A model generated the notes under the pieces. The model was not told the origin of the DNA, did no database searches, and was given only the letters and a program-made list of their open reading frames with translations. A program made the position numbers and the translations under genes. Below, piece by piece: positions 5,493-13,197 of a DNA stretch of 14,417 nucleotides (positions are counted from its first letter, which is position 1; each line of letters opens with the position of its first letter). The stretch is from an uncultured Clostridia bacterium. GTDB taxonomy: Bacteria; Bacillota; Clostridia; Peptostreptococcales; Anaerovoracaceae. Location of the stretch: the NCBI GenBank assembly GCA_934277495.1, contig CAKQUI010000052.1:1-14417 (forward strand). Direction: 5' to 3'.

Positions 5493-7178
5493 ATGGCAGA
5501 TATAAAAGATGCAAACAACAACCCGCAGGCTGAGGTGCAGAGTGAAGCGGCCTCGAACTTTATCCACAACATGATAGATAAAGACCTGGAAGAACAGAAG
5601 TACGGAGACAAGGTGCACACCAGGTTCCCGCCGGAACCCAACGGCTACCTGCATATAGGACATGCCAAGTCCATATGCCTCAACTTCACGACAGCGCAGA
5701 AGTACGGCGGCAAGTGCAATCTCAGATACGACGACACCAACCCTGTCAAGGAAGACGTGGAATATGTCGACTCCATCGAGCAGGACGTGAGATGGCTGGG
5801 ATTCCAGTGGGACAACAGGCTTTGGGCGTCGGATTATTTCGATGAGATGTACGAGTGCGCAGTTACACTGATAAAGAAAGGCAAGGCGTATGTCTGCGAG
5901 CTCAACGCAGACCAGATCAGAGAATACAGAGGCACCCTGAAGGAGCCGGGCAAGGAAAGTCCTTACAGGAACAGATCCGTGGAAGAGAACCTGCAGCTTT
6001 TCGAAGACATGAAGAACGGCAAATTCGGAGACGGCGAGAGAGTACTCAGAGCGAAGATCGACATGGCATCGCCTAATATGAATATGCGTGACCCTGTTAT
6101 CTACAGGATAGCCCACATATCGCATCACAACACAGGCGACAAATGGTGCATTTACCCTATGTACGATTTTGCACACCCTATAGAAGACGCCATCGAAGGC
6201 ATCACTCACTCCATCTGCACACTGGAGTTCGAGGATCACAGACCGCTCTACGACTGGGTGCTCAGAGAGGTAGGCAAATGGCCGACGCCGCCGAGACAGA
6301 TAGAGTTCGCAAGGCTCAACCTCACCAACACAGTGATGAGCAAGAGATACCTCAAAGCCATGGTGGACGACGGCACAGTAGACGGATGGGACGATCCGAG
6401 GATGCCGACCATCGCCGGCATCAGGAGGAGAGGATATACGCCGGAAGCAGTGCGTGACTTCTGCGAGAGGATCGGAGTTTCCAAGGCAAACAGCATGGTA
6501 GACGTAGGCCTGCTGGAGCACTGCGTCAGAGAAGACCTGAAGCTGAAGGTACAGAACAGAAACGTCGTGGAGAATCCGATAAAGGTCGTTATCACCAACT
6601 ATCCGGAAGACAAGACAGAAGAGATGGAGCTGGAAAACAACCGTGAAGTACCTGAAATGGGGAACCGTACAGTGCCGTTCAGCAGAGAGCTTTATGTTGA
6701 CGGCGACGACTTCATGGAGGTGCCTGTAAAGAAATATTTCCGTCTGTTCCCTGGCAACGAAGTAAGGTTCAAGGGAGCGTACTTCATTACTTGCGATGAA
6801 GTCATCAAGAACGACGACGGCAGCATAAAGGAACTCCACTGCACATACGACCCTGAGACGAGGAGCGGCAGCGGATTCGAAGGCCGCAAAGTCAAGGGCA
6901 CCATCCACTGGGTGGACGCAGCGACAGCTGTAAAGATAAAGATCAGGAACTACGACTACCTGATGATCGACGCCGAGAACGGCGAGCAGCAGCTCAACCC
7001 TGATTCGCTGACAGAGACTTTCGGATACGCAGAACCGTCGGTAGGCGAAGCGCAGCCGGGAGAAAGATTCCAGTTCTTCAGGAAAGGCTACTACATCGCA
7101 GACGAAAAGCTGACGACAGCAGAGGAGAAAGTTTTCAACAAGATCGTAGGACTCAAGAGTTCATGGAAGAAAAAATAA
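5493..7178 (+). CDS. glnS: Glutaminyl-tRNA synthetase
   Basis: A 561-residue class I synthetase that charges tRNA(Gln) with glutamine using ATP. The catalytic Rossmann domain carries the HIGH signature in [16 protein letters not shown] (HIGH at residues 54-57), then NLRYDDTNP typical of GlnRS/GluRS, and the KMSKS-type loop as VMSKR at 281-285. [17 protein letters not shown] follows, characteristic of GlnRS rather than bacterial GluRS. The C-terminal two-barrel anticodon domain runs to the end, with the conserved FFRKGYY segment near residues 528-534. Length is normal. GGAGGA lies 5 bases before the ATG. Direct charging means this organism need not rely on the GatCAB amidation route for Gln-tRNA, although many Clostridia do. 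It has its own promoter and may be co-transcribed with the malic enzyme gene. Confidence 0.96.
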   Translation: MADIKDANNNPQAEVQSEAASNFIHNMIDKDLEEQKYGDKVHTRFPPEPNGYLHIGHAKSICLNFTTAQKYGGKCNLRYDDTNPVKEDVEYVDSIEQDVRWLGFQWDNRLWASDYFDEMYECAVTLIKKGKAYVCELNADQIREYRGTLKEPGKESPYRNRSVEENLQLFEDMKNGKFGDGERVLRAKIDMASPNMNMRDPVIYRIAHISHHNTGDKWCIYPMYDFAHPIEDAIEGITHSICTLEFEDHRPLYDWVLREVGKWPTPPRQIEFARLNLTNTVMSKRYLKAMVDDGTVDGWDDPRMPTIAGIRRRGYTPEAVRDFCERIGVSKANSMVDVGLLEHCVREDLKLKVQNRNVVENPIKVVITNYPEDKTEEMELENNREVPEMGNRTVPFSRELYVDGDDFMEVPVKKYFRLFPGNEVRFKGAYFITCDEVIKNDDGSIKELHCTYDPETRSGSGFEGRKVKGTIHWVDAATAVKIKIRNYDYLMIDAENGEQQLNPDSLTETFGYAEPSVGEAQPGERFQFFRKGYYIADEKLTTAEEKVFNKIVGLKSSWKKK

Positions 7179-7187
7179 TAAAACACT

Positions 7188-7234
7188 GCAGGCAGCGCAC
7201 CGGCAAAGCATATGCTCCGGTTTCAGCTGCCTGC
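7188..7234 (+). other. Long intergenic hairpin between glnS and the malic enzyme gene
   Basis: GCAGGCAGC (7188-7196) pairs perfectly with GCTGCCTGC (7226-7234). An inner stem ACCGG (7199-7203) with CCGGT (7217-7221) is separated by a small internal loop and caps a loop containing the palindrome AGCATATGCT. No T run follows, so complete intrinsic termination is unlikely; it could be a processing or stability element or an attenuating hairpin. Confidence 0.6.
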
Positions 7235-7269
7235 TGAACATAACAAGGAAACAGGAGAAAATCAAAGCA

Positions 7270-8436
7270 ATGGATTACTACAAAGAATCGCTCAGGATGC
7301 ATGAAGAACACAAGGGCAAGATGGCAGTGACAAGCAAAGTCAAAGTCGAAAATAAAGACGACCTTTCCACAGCATATACTCCCGGCGTTGCAGAACCATG
7401 CAGGAAGATACACGAAAATCCGGAAGATGTATACAGATACACCAACAAATCCAACACAGTTGCTGTAGTTTCAGACGGCTCGGCAGTACTGGGACTGGGC
7501 AACATCGGAGGACTGGCGTCGATCCCTGTGATGGACGGCAAATCGCTGCTGTTCAAAGAGTTCGCAGGCATAGATGCATTCCCGATATGCCTTCAGACAC
7601 AGGACGTGGATGAGATCGTGAATATCGTGAAAAACATTTCGCCAACCCTTGGCGGCATCAATCTTGAAGACATATCAGCGCCGAGATGTTTCGAGATCGA
7701 AGAAAAACTCCAGGCGGCAGTGGATATCCCGGTGTTCCACGATGACCAGCACGGTACAGCTGTAGTTGTTTCCGCAGCAGTCATCAATGCTGCGAAGCTG
7801 ACAGGACGTAAACTCAATGAGATGACAGCTGTTATAAACGGTGCCGGAGCTGCAGGAACAGCCATCGCAAGGATGCTGCTGAACCTGGGCATCAAGGATA
7901 TCGTGGCATGTGACAGCAAGGGCATACTCACAAGAGACAGGAGCGATCTCAACGAAGCCAAGAAGCGTCTTGCAGCGATAACCAACGAAAATCAGGTGAC
8001 AGGGACTCTTGCAGAAGCTGTAAAGGGCAGGGATCTGTTCATCGGAGTATCGGCAGCAAAGGTACTGACGCAGGACATGGTGAAGACCATGAACAAGGAC
8101 GCCATAATTTTCGCCATGGCCAACCCTGAACCGGAGATCCAGCCGGATCTGGCAAAGGAAGCCGGTGCAGCAGTCGTAGGCACAGGAAGATCCGATCATC
8201 CGAACCAGATAAACAATGTACTTATATTCCCCGGACTTTTCAAGGGAGCACTGGCAGCCAGAGCAAAACGCATCACCGAGGAGATGAAGACAGCTGCAGC
8301 CTTTGCACTGGCAGGTCTGATCAAGGATGAGGAACTGAGAGCAGACTATATAATCCCAAGCGCATTCCATCCGGGAGCAGCTGATGCAGTTGCAGACGCT
8401 GTAGCAGAAGCATGGCAGAAGCAGCAGGAAAAATAA
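7270..8436 (+). CDS. NAD(P)-dependent malic enzyme (oxaloacetate-decarboxylating), short bacterial form
   Basis: A 388-residue enzyme of the short bacterial malic enzyme type, converting malate to pyruvate and CO2 with reduction of NAD(P). The catalytic tyrosine lies in STAYTPGVAEPC (Tyr36) and the catalytic lysine in DGKSLLFKEFAGIDAFPI (Lys91). Metal-binding acidic residues are in GGINLEDI and FHDDQHGTA (156-163), and the dinucleotide loop is INGAGAAGTAIA (189-200). AMANPEPEI near 279-287 is also typical. Cofactor preference cannot be read safely. AGGAGA lies 11 bases before the ATG, a slightly long spacing. No clear promoter is present in the 91-base gap after glnS, which holds a hairpin, so it may depend on readthrough. 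I give no symbol because maeA, maeB, mae and ytsJ are used inconsistently for this type. Confidence 0.92.
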   Translation: MDYYKESLRMHEEHKGKMAVTSKVKVENKDDLSTAYTPGVAEPCRKIHENPEDVYRYTNKSNTVAVVSDGSAVLGLGNIGGLASIPVMDGKSLLFKEFAGIDAFPICLQTQDVDEIVNIVKNISPTLGGINLEDISAPRCFEIEEKLQAAVDIPVFHDDQHGTAVVVSAAVINAAKLTGRKLNEMTAVINGAGAAGTAIARMLLNLGIKDIVACDSKGILTRDRSDLNEAKKRLAAITNENQVTGTLAEAVKGRDLFIGVSAAKVLTQDMVKTMNKDAIIFAMANPEPEIQPDLAKEAGAAVVGTGRSDHPNQINNVLIFPGLFKGALAARAKRITEEMKTAAAFALAGLIKDEELRADYIIPSAFHPGAADAVADAVAEAWQKQQEK

Positions 8437-8476
8437 TGCCCGTCGTATTCTGCATATACAGAAGGAGGACATAGCC

Positions 8477-10252
8477 ATGAAAAAGAAATTGCTGGGTCTT
8501 GCGGTAAGCCTGTGCATTATATTCACATCGCTGCCAGCGGCAGTGTTTGCCGGCAGCCTTGACAGCATGGAAGATACATCAGGCAGATCGTCATACGCTG
8601 AGGACAGGAGCATAAGCATCAAAAAAATCAGGAAGTCAGCGTCATCATCGCAGAGCCGGAACCTTCCTGACCGTAACAGACTGACAAAAGGCAGAGGAGC
8701 AGACAAGAAGCTGGAAAAAGTCCGTAAGACGAGGCAGCTGGCGTCACAGGCAGATACAACTGAATACGCAGCGTCCATCGGTGATGAACGATACAAAACG
8801 CTGAAGGCAGCTGTCGATGCTGCAGCAAGCGGTGATACTGTAAAGCTGCTGAAAGACACAGACGCTGAAGGCTGTCTGGTAGTGGATGACAGCAGACCGG
8901 CAGATTTCAGTCTGACCATAGATCTGGCAGGTCATGAACTGTGTACATACGACGATCAGGTGGCAGTTGCAGTAAATTCCGGGAACATCACGATAAAAAA
9001 CGGCACGGTCAGTAATCTTTATAGGATAATCGCAGGCAGCGGCAAGGCAGCCGATACACAAGACACATCTGCTGATGACAGTGAACCCATCGTTGCAGTC
9101 TATGCGGAAAATGCAACGGTGGATCTGTACAATGTCATAGTGTACACCCTTGAGGATGAAGCTGTAGGCGTATTTTCCGGGAAAGATTCCAAAGTGACGA
9201 TGGACAGATGTTCATATCACGCAGCTTTCGACATAGCTGAAAAGAAGGACGATGATATCGAAGGATATCAGGCATGCTTTGCAGATACAGGTTCGCAGCT
9301 GGATATCAGGCGTTCATATATCGAAACGAATTACGGCGACGGCATAGTGTCTGCAGGCAGTACATATATCGAAGACTCTGCGGTCATTACGAACCAGGAA
9401 GAAAACGGCATGATCGCAGAACCTGTGTATGCAGCACTGACCGCATACGGTGGCGGCAGCATAAGCGTCAATGACGGTTTTTATTACGGAGCGCCTGCCA
9501 TCATGATAGCTGACGAGTCTCTTGACGGTACTTCAAGTGCTGTCATAACGAAAGGCGAATTCCGGGCGCCTGCAAAGTGCCCGGCCACAGCCAACTGGTT
9601 TTCGGGTACAGATTTCGGCAGCCGTATAAGCATCGCATCAGGATGCAGAGCAACGCCTGCAGGCTGGAAGACGGATTTCACAAACAGCCTGCTCGTATAC
9701 AAAAATACAGCTGCACCGGCGAAAGTCACCTCTAAGCTGGGATCATATGATTCAGTTACGGTTTCCTGGAGCAAAGTCAAAGGTGCCGCAGGATACCAGG
9801 TGTACTACAAAAAATCCTCAGATAAAAAATACAGTTATCTCGGCAGGACCGCAGGTCTTTCAATGACGAAGAAAAAACTTTCTCAGGGAAAGAAGTACAG
9901 CTTTGCCGTATATGCCTGCGACAGCCTGAACTATGAACTGATGAAAGGCGGCAGCTCGAAAAAGACCGATATATACACACTTAAAAAAGTCGGCACGCCG
10001 TCGGTGAAACGCACCGACTCAAAGTATGTGACTGTAAAATGGCAGAACATACCCGGCGAGACAGGATACCAGATCTCGAAATCCACCAGCCGGTCAAAGA
10101 CCAGCATAGCAGCAACGTATAAGACTACCACCGGCAAATCAAAAAAGATCAAAGCGAAGAGAGGTCCGGTATACTACTACAAAGTCAGAGCATATAAAGA
10201 TTACGGCAGCAAGAGAGTCTACGCCCCGTGGTCCGCAGTCAAGGCCTATTGA
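8477..10252 (+). CDS. Secreted surface protein: beta-helix-like body with two fibronectin-III-like repeats
   Basis: A 591-residue exported protein. MKKKLLGLAVSLCII and a hydrophobic core ending AAVFA form a signal peptide, cleavage likely after Ala25. A basic, low-complexity linker (about 30-90) is followed by IGDERYKTLKAAVDAAASGD (about 98-117), the usual opening of right-handed beta-helix domains. Repeated short strands with NSGNITIKNGTV and YAENATVDLYNV patterns follow to about 370. Two fibronectin-III-like modules close the protein (412-500 and 506-591), each with VTVSWSKV or VTVKWQNI and a G-YQ-[VI] strand. No LPXTG, SLH or choline-binding motif is visible, so attachment is unclear. AAGGAGG lies 8 bases before the ATG. 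It starts 40 bases after the malic enzyme stop and is followed by a hairpin. Exact function is unknown; adhesion or glycan binding are possibilities only. Confidence 0.8.
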   Translation: MKKKLLGLAVSLCIIFTSLPAAVFAGSLDSMEDTSGRSSYAEDRSISIKKIRKSASSSQSRNLPDRNRLTKGRGADKKLEKVRKTRQLASQADTTEYAASIGDERYKTLKAAVDAAASGDTVKLLKDTDAEGCLVVDDSRPADFSLTIDLAGHELCTYDDQVAVAVNSGNITIKNGTVSNLYRIIAGSGKAADTQDTSADDSEPIVAVYAENATVDLYNVIVYTLEDEAVGVFSGKDSKVTMDRCSYHAAFDIAEKKDDDIEGYQACFADTGSQLDIRRSYIETNYGDGIVSAGSTYIEDSAVITNQEENGMIAEPVYAALTAYGGGSISVNDGFYYGAPAIMIADESLDGTSSAVITKGEFRAPAKCPATANWFSGTDFGSRISIASGCRATPAGWKTDFTNSLLVYKNTAAPAKVTSKLGSYDSVTVSWSKVKGAAGYQVYYKKSSDKKYSYLGRTAGLSMTKKKLSQGKKYSFAVYACDSLNYELMKGGSSKKTDIYTLKKVGTPSVKRTDSKYVTVKWQNIPGETGYQISKSTSRSKTSIAATYKTTTGKSKKIKAKRGPVYYYKVRAYKDYGSKRVYAPWSAVKAY

Positions 10253-10290
10253 CGATGCATGATCTGCACTTTACCGGAATATGATAAAAT

Positions 10291-10318
10291 CAAAGGGATC
10301 GGCAAAGGATCCCTTTTG
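10291..10318 (+). terminator. Hairpin terminator after the secreted protein gene
   Basis: AAAGGGATC (10292-10300) pairs with GATCCCTTT (10308-10316) across a 7-base loop. The T run behind it is short (TTTTG), so termination is probably partial. On the minus strand the stem is followed by GATTTTATC, so it might act weakly both ways. Confidence 0.55.
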
Positions 10319-10408
10319 AAATGCAGATAAGCCATGCTTTAACAGAGTATATCCGGCTCGTATGTAAAATACAGGAGTCAGTAAAAGGAAAAGAGAGAGG
10401 TACATCAG

Positions 10409-11122
10409 ATGAAGATAGCCCTGATACACGGACAGAGCCACAAAGGCTCTACATACCACATAGCAAGAACGCTTGCAGATGAGCTTGGCGGAGAGGTCAG
10501 AGAATTTTTCCTGCCCAGGGATTTCAATGAAACATGCACAGGATGCAACCGCTGCTTCTGCAGCTCGGAAACAGAATGTCCGCATTATGAAAAACTGCAG
10601 CCTCTGACAGAAGCTATGGATGAAGCAGACGTAATAATAATGGCAAGCCCTGTCTATGTTTACCACGTCACAGGTGCGATGAAATCATTTCTTGATCATT
10701 ATGGATATCAGTGGATGGTGCACAGACCCAAGCCCGCCATGTTCCACAAGCAGATGGTCTGTATATCCACGGCAGCCGGAGCAGGCATGAAAAGCACCAA
10801 CAAGGATATGGCAGACAGCGGATTCTTCTGGGGGATACCGAAGATATGGAAATACGGTCTTGCAGTTGCAGCAGTGACATGGGATGGAGTCAGCGTCGAC
10901 AAAAGAGAAAAGATAAAAAACGATATGTCGCAGCTTGCTGCAAAGATACGCAGCAAAGCAGGAAAAGTCCGCCCGACGCTGAAAACACGAGGTTTTTTCC
11001 AGGTCATGCGTAATCTCCACAAGCGAGGCTGGAATGAAGCAGATACCTTATACTGGGACAAATACGGCTGGCACGGCAGCCGCAGACCATGGGACAAGGA
11101 CCTGCAGAACATAGAAAAGTGA
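10409..11122 (+). CDS. Flavodoxin-fold NAD(P)H-dependent oxidoreductase (NADPH-dependent FMN reductase family)
   Basis: A 237-residue protein beginning MKIALIHGQSHKGSTYHIA, the FMN-phosphate-binding loop of the flavodoxin-like reductases. CTGCNRCFCSSETECP follows at residues 43-58, a cysteine cluster of the type found in iron-sulfur flavoproteins and related reductases. Then come ADVIIMASPVYVYHVTGAMK (about 73-92), which packs against the flavin, and FLDHYGY. The C-terminal 70 residues are basic and helical, ending NLHKRGWNEADTLYWDKYGW, longer than in minimal members. It presumably passes electrons from NAD(P)H through FMN; substrate unknown. GAGAGG lies 8 bases before the ATG. The upstream promoter is weak (TTAACA at 10339, poor -10), so readthrough from the preceding gene may contribute. 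A terminator follows 23 bases after the stop. Confidence 0.82.
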   Translation: MKIALIHGQSHKGSTYHIARTLADELGGEVREFFLPRDFNETCTGCNRCFCSSETECPHYEKLQPLTEAMDEADVIIMASPVYVYHVTGAMKSFLDHYGYQWMVHRPKPAMFHKQMVCISTAAGAGMKSTNKDMADSGFFWGIPKIWKYGLAVAAVTWDGVSVDKREKIKNDMSQLAAKIRSKAGKVRPTLKTRGFFQVMRNLHKRGWNEADTLYWDKYGWHGSRRPWDKDLQNIEK

Positions 11123-11145
11123 CCAAAGGACCTGTTGATAATATG

Positions 11146-11198
11146 ATACCCCTTGCTGGACGAGGTGAATAACCAAAGTCTGTTCAAGGGGTATTTTT
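11146..11198 (+). terminator. Rho-independent terminator of the reductase gene (conserved-loop type)
   Basis: ATACCCCTTG (11146-11155) pairs perfectly with CAAGGGGTAT (11185-11194), extended inward by GAC with GTC and two wobble pairs, and runs into TTTTT. The loop GAGGTGAATAACCAAA (11162-11177) nearly equals that of the terminator at 3075-3124. Confidence 0.85.
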
Positions 11199-11202
11199 CA
11201 TA

Positions 11203-11351
11203 GCATAGGAAATTTCTCGTGGAGAAATTGACGGAGCTTCAACGTTCACTGAGTTCACTCCTGCGGCTTCGCTTACGCTTGGAGATCCTATCCCCAAATC
11301 TACGATTTGGCGGAAGGTCCCATGTTCGTTGCTGCCCGGCAGAAATCCGGC
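11203..11351. repeat. Repeat patch with short palindromes, related to 4157-4300
   Basis: Non-coding stretch between two convergent genes. It contains two tight hairpins with 3-base loops: AATTTCTC (11211-11218) with GAGAAATT (11222-11229), and CCAAATC (11294-11300) with GATTTGG (11304-11310). The unit at 11240-11284 aligns to 4227-4271 with 31 of 45 bases identical, mismatches falling often at every third base. It may serve as the 3' structure for the minus-strand gene that ends at 11352. Confidence 0.5.
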
Positions 11352-12608
11352 TCAGACTCCCGTGCTCTGATCTGCATCATCAGGAGGTGCAGACTCGCTT
11401 TGTTCATCCGGGATATTTTTGAGACGAGTCTCTTTCCTGTTTGCCCATTTCAGCACGAATATCTGTATCACGCCGGCTCCCGGTACCGCCAGCAGCATAC
11501 CCAGTATACCGCCGAAATGCCCGAACACGCTGACAGCCAGCAGTACTACCAGCGGATGAAGACCTGTTGAGGAACCCACCACCTTGGGATATATGAAGTT
11601 GGCATCGATCTGCTGTATGACTATGAGGATTATCACCGCAAGAGCACCGTGCCAGAATCCGCCGGTACAAAGCCCCATCAGGAATGCCGGTATCATGCCC
11701 AGCACAGGACCGAAATACGGGATAACATTGGCGATACCTGCAAAGATACCGATGAACACCGCTGCATCAAGTCCCATGATGGAAAGGCCGATGGCAGAAA
11801 GTATGGCGATTATCAGTGAATCCAGAAGCGCACCTCTTATGAACTTTGAAAGCACGCCGTTTATCTCGCTCATTGTTTCCGTCAGAACAGCGTGACCCCT
11901 CTGAGGCATTACCAGATGCAGGAACTTTCTCCACAGCCCCAGGAACATCTGCTTGTCTTTCATCAGATATATGCTTATTATAACAGCGATCACTACGTTC
12001 ACCACGCTGCCGCCTATATTTGTGAAAAATCCTATCACAGATGCAGCATTGACATTATCGCCGATCCAGTTCATCAGCGTGCCGGAAATACCGGCCAGTT
12101 TGTCTGAGGCGAATCCCTCAGGAATATTTGTCGCTATCCAGCTGCGGAAGATCCGTTCGTACCCGGAGAATCCTGATATGAGCTCTCTGACGGTATCGCT
12201 GAGACTGCCGAAGACCACTTTGCCTATGATCAGCACCGCCATACCGTATATTATCGCAACGACTGCAGCAAGGACGATAAGCAGGGTAAGCATTACACTG
12301 AGAAAGTGGTAAAGATTTTTTCTTTTTTCAGCCTTCACCGGATCGTCGGGAAGCTTCATTATCTTTTTCATCAGCTTCCGGTCGATAAGTCCCACCAGCG
12401 GGTCCAGCAGATATGCCAGTATCAGGCCAAGTATAAGAGGCCAGAATGCATCCAGCAGAGCAGAGGCCCATTTCACCGCAGTGCCGGATATCACGCCGAA
12501 ATTTTTTATTATGAAATAAAGCACATAAAGCAGGAAAGCATTGAAGACAATAAATATGCTGCCCTTTGCAAAAGCTTTGTCTTTGAATATTTCTCTGAAC
12601 TTTTTCAT
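11352..12608 (-). CDS. AI-2E family transporter (PerM/YdiK-type membrane protein)
   Basis: A 418-residue polytopic membrane protein of the AI-2E transporter family. A first helix (about 17-35) and a second with FWPLILGLILAYLLDPLV (about 53-70) are followed by the charged stretch IDRKLMKKIMKLPDD. Then come more helices, the soluble-looking middle typical of the family, and the signature GIFAGIANVIPYFGPVLGMI around residues 287-306. A last pair, LHPLVVLLAVSVFGHFGGIL, precedes an acidic cytoplasmic tail rich in D, E and S. Family members range from quorum-signal exporters to sodium/proton antiporters, so the substrate is not predictable. I chose ATG 12608 since GGAGGAGA lies 4 bases upstream; the longer frame from 12674 begins before the promoter -10 box and is not used. 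It is transcribed toward the reductase gene, convergently. Confidence 0.88.
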   Translation of the reverse strand: MKKFREIFKDKAFAKGSIFIVFNAFLLYVLYFIIKNFGVISGTAVKWASALLDAFWPLILGLILAYLLDPLVGLIDRKLMKKIMKLPDDPVKAEKRKNLYHFLSVMLTLLIVLAAVVAIIYGMAVLIIGKVVFGSLSDTVRELISGFSGYERIFRSWIATNIPEGFASDKLAGISGTLMNWIGDNVNAASVIGFFTNIGGSVVNVVIAVIISIYLMKDKQMFLGLWRKFLHLVMPQRGHAVLTETMSEINGVLSKFIRGALLDSLIIAILSAIGLSIMGLDAAVFIGIFAGIANVIPYFGPVLGMIPAFLMGLCTGGFWHGALAVIILIVIQQIDANFIYPKVVGSSTGLHPLVVLLAVSVFGHFGGILGMLLAVPGAGVIQIFVLKWANRKETRLKNIPDEQSESAPPDDADQSTGV

Positions 12609-12632
12609 AGTCTCTCCTCCGGTTTTCGTATC

Positions 12633-12661
12633 ATTATATACTAATGCAGTCCGCCATGCAA
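12633..12661 (-). promoter_or_regulatory. Promoter of the AI-2E family gene
   Basis: On the minus strand TTGCAT (12661-12656), 17 bases and TATAAT (12638-12633), about 25 bases before the ATG. A strong, well-spaced promoter with a very short leader. Confidence 0.75.
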
Positions 12662-12876
12662 GGCATACGGGCACCTGCCTTCAGGGCATAGATGCCGTAG
12701 TTTCTATAAAATATAGTGAGCGCAGCAGATGCATTTCATACATAGAGGTCTGTAAATGGAGCATATATGTTTTTCAGCGTCGGGACTTTTCCTCCGGGAG
12801 GCAGGCAGAGCTGCGATGCTCAGGTGTTTGTACACGGACCTGACCCTGAAGGTTTTCTGCAGCATACACAGGGCAT
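12662..12876. other. Intergenic stretch with no supported feature
   Basis: Between the minus-strand AI-2E promoter and the pflB regulatory region I find no reading frame with a start site or conserved motif. The only structure is a small hairpin, CCTCC with GGAGG near 12790-12800, of doubtful meaning. Confidence 0.5.
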
Positions 12877-12894
12877 TTGTCAAAAAATTAACTG
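12877..12894. promoter_or_regulatory. Rex-like redox operator upstream of pflB
   Basis: TTGTCAAAAAATTAACTG matches the Rex consensus TTGTTAA-N4-TTAACAA at 11 of 14 defined positions. Rex is the NADH/NAD+-sensing repressor that controls fermentation genes in Gram-positive bacteria, and pflB is a sensible target. It lies about 210 bp before the best promoter candidate, so a second upstream promoter would be needed for simple repression. Confidence 0.4.
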
Positions 12895-13036
12895 AAAACA
12901 GTACTTATTTGCTGTAAAAATAAGCTCTGAGCACGTTCAAATCACAAAAGAATACTCTGAAAAGTATAATTTATTTGCTCCGAAGATGGAGGAAAGAGTC
13001 AGTATTGATACGCTCGAAGTATTGAAAACAGTACAT
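12891..13036. repeat. Three TGAAAA motifs at exact 65-bp intervals in the pflB upstream region
   Basis: TGAAAACAGTAC begins at 12893 and 13023; a relaxed form, TGAAAAGTATAAT, begins at 12958. The three starts are exactly 65 bp apart. TTATTTGCT follows the first two at nearly the same offset. Similarity outside these words is weak, so this is either an old tandem duplication or spaced binding sites. Confidence 0.4.
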
Positions 13037-13077
13037 TATAGCACTGAAAAAAGAACATGATTTCTGAACGAATAAGA

Positions 13078-13106
13078 TTGACGAAAAATGTTTTTAGATG
13101 TACCAT
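13078..13106 (+). promoter_or_regulatory. Probable promoter of pflB
   Basis: TTGACG (13078-13083), 17 bases and TACCAT (13101-13106). The -35 is good and the -10 mediocre. The leader would be about 85 bases and includes the inverted repeat at 13112-13141. Confidence 0.45.
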
Positions 13107-13111
13107 GTATA

Positions 13112-13141
13112 CAGAATTCAGAACACAGATTATGAATTCTG
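13112..13141. promoter_or_regulatory. Inverted repeat just downstream of the pflB -10 box
   Basis: CAGAATTC (13112-13119) and GAATTCTG (13134-13141) are perfect 8-bp inverted repeats around a 14-base spacer. At the start of the predicted transcript it could be an operator or an mRNA 5' hairpin. Confidence 0.5.
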
Positions 13142-13197
13142 AAAATACATATGATTACGACTCAGAGAGAGTTTTAAAATGATTTTGGAGGTGCATT

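Noticed and set aside
5361-6908. Long open frame of 515 codons on the minus strand
   Set aside because: It lies antisense to glnS, whose motifs are unmistakable, and reads as valine/histidine/leucine-rich sequence with no recognisable domain. It is a composition shadow.
7675-8919. Open frame of 414 codons on the minus strand
   Set aside because: It spans the ends of two confident plus-strand genes and is rich in cysteine and serine with no domain or ribosome site.
12609-12674. Longer N-terminus for the AI-2E family protein
   Set aside because: The extra residues would be encoded upstream of and through the -10 box of a near-consensus promoter, and a strong ribosome site precedes ATG 12608.
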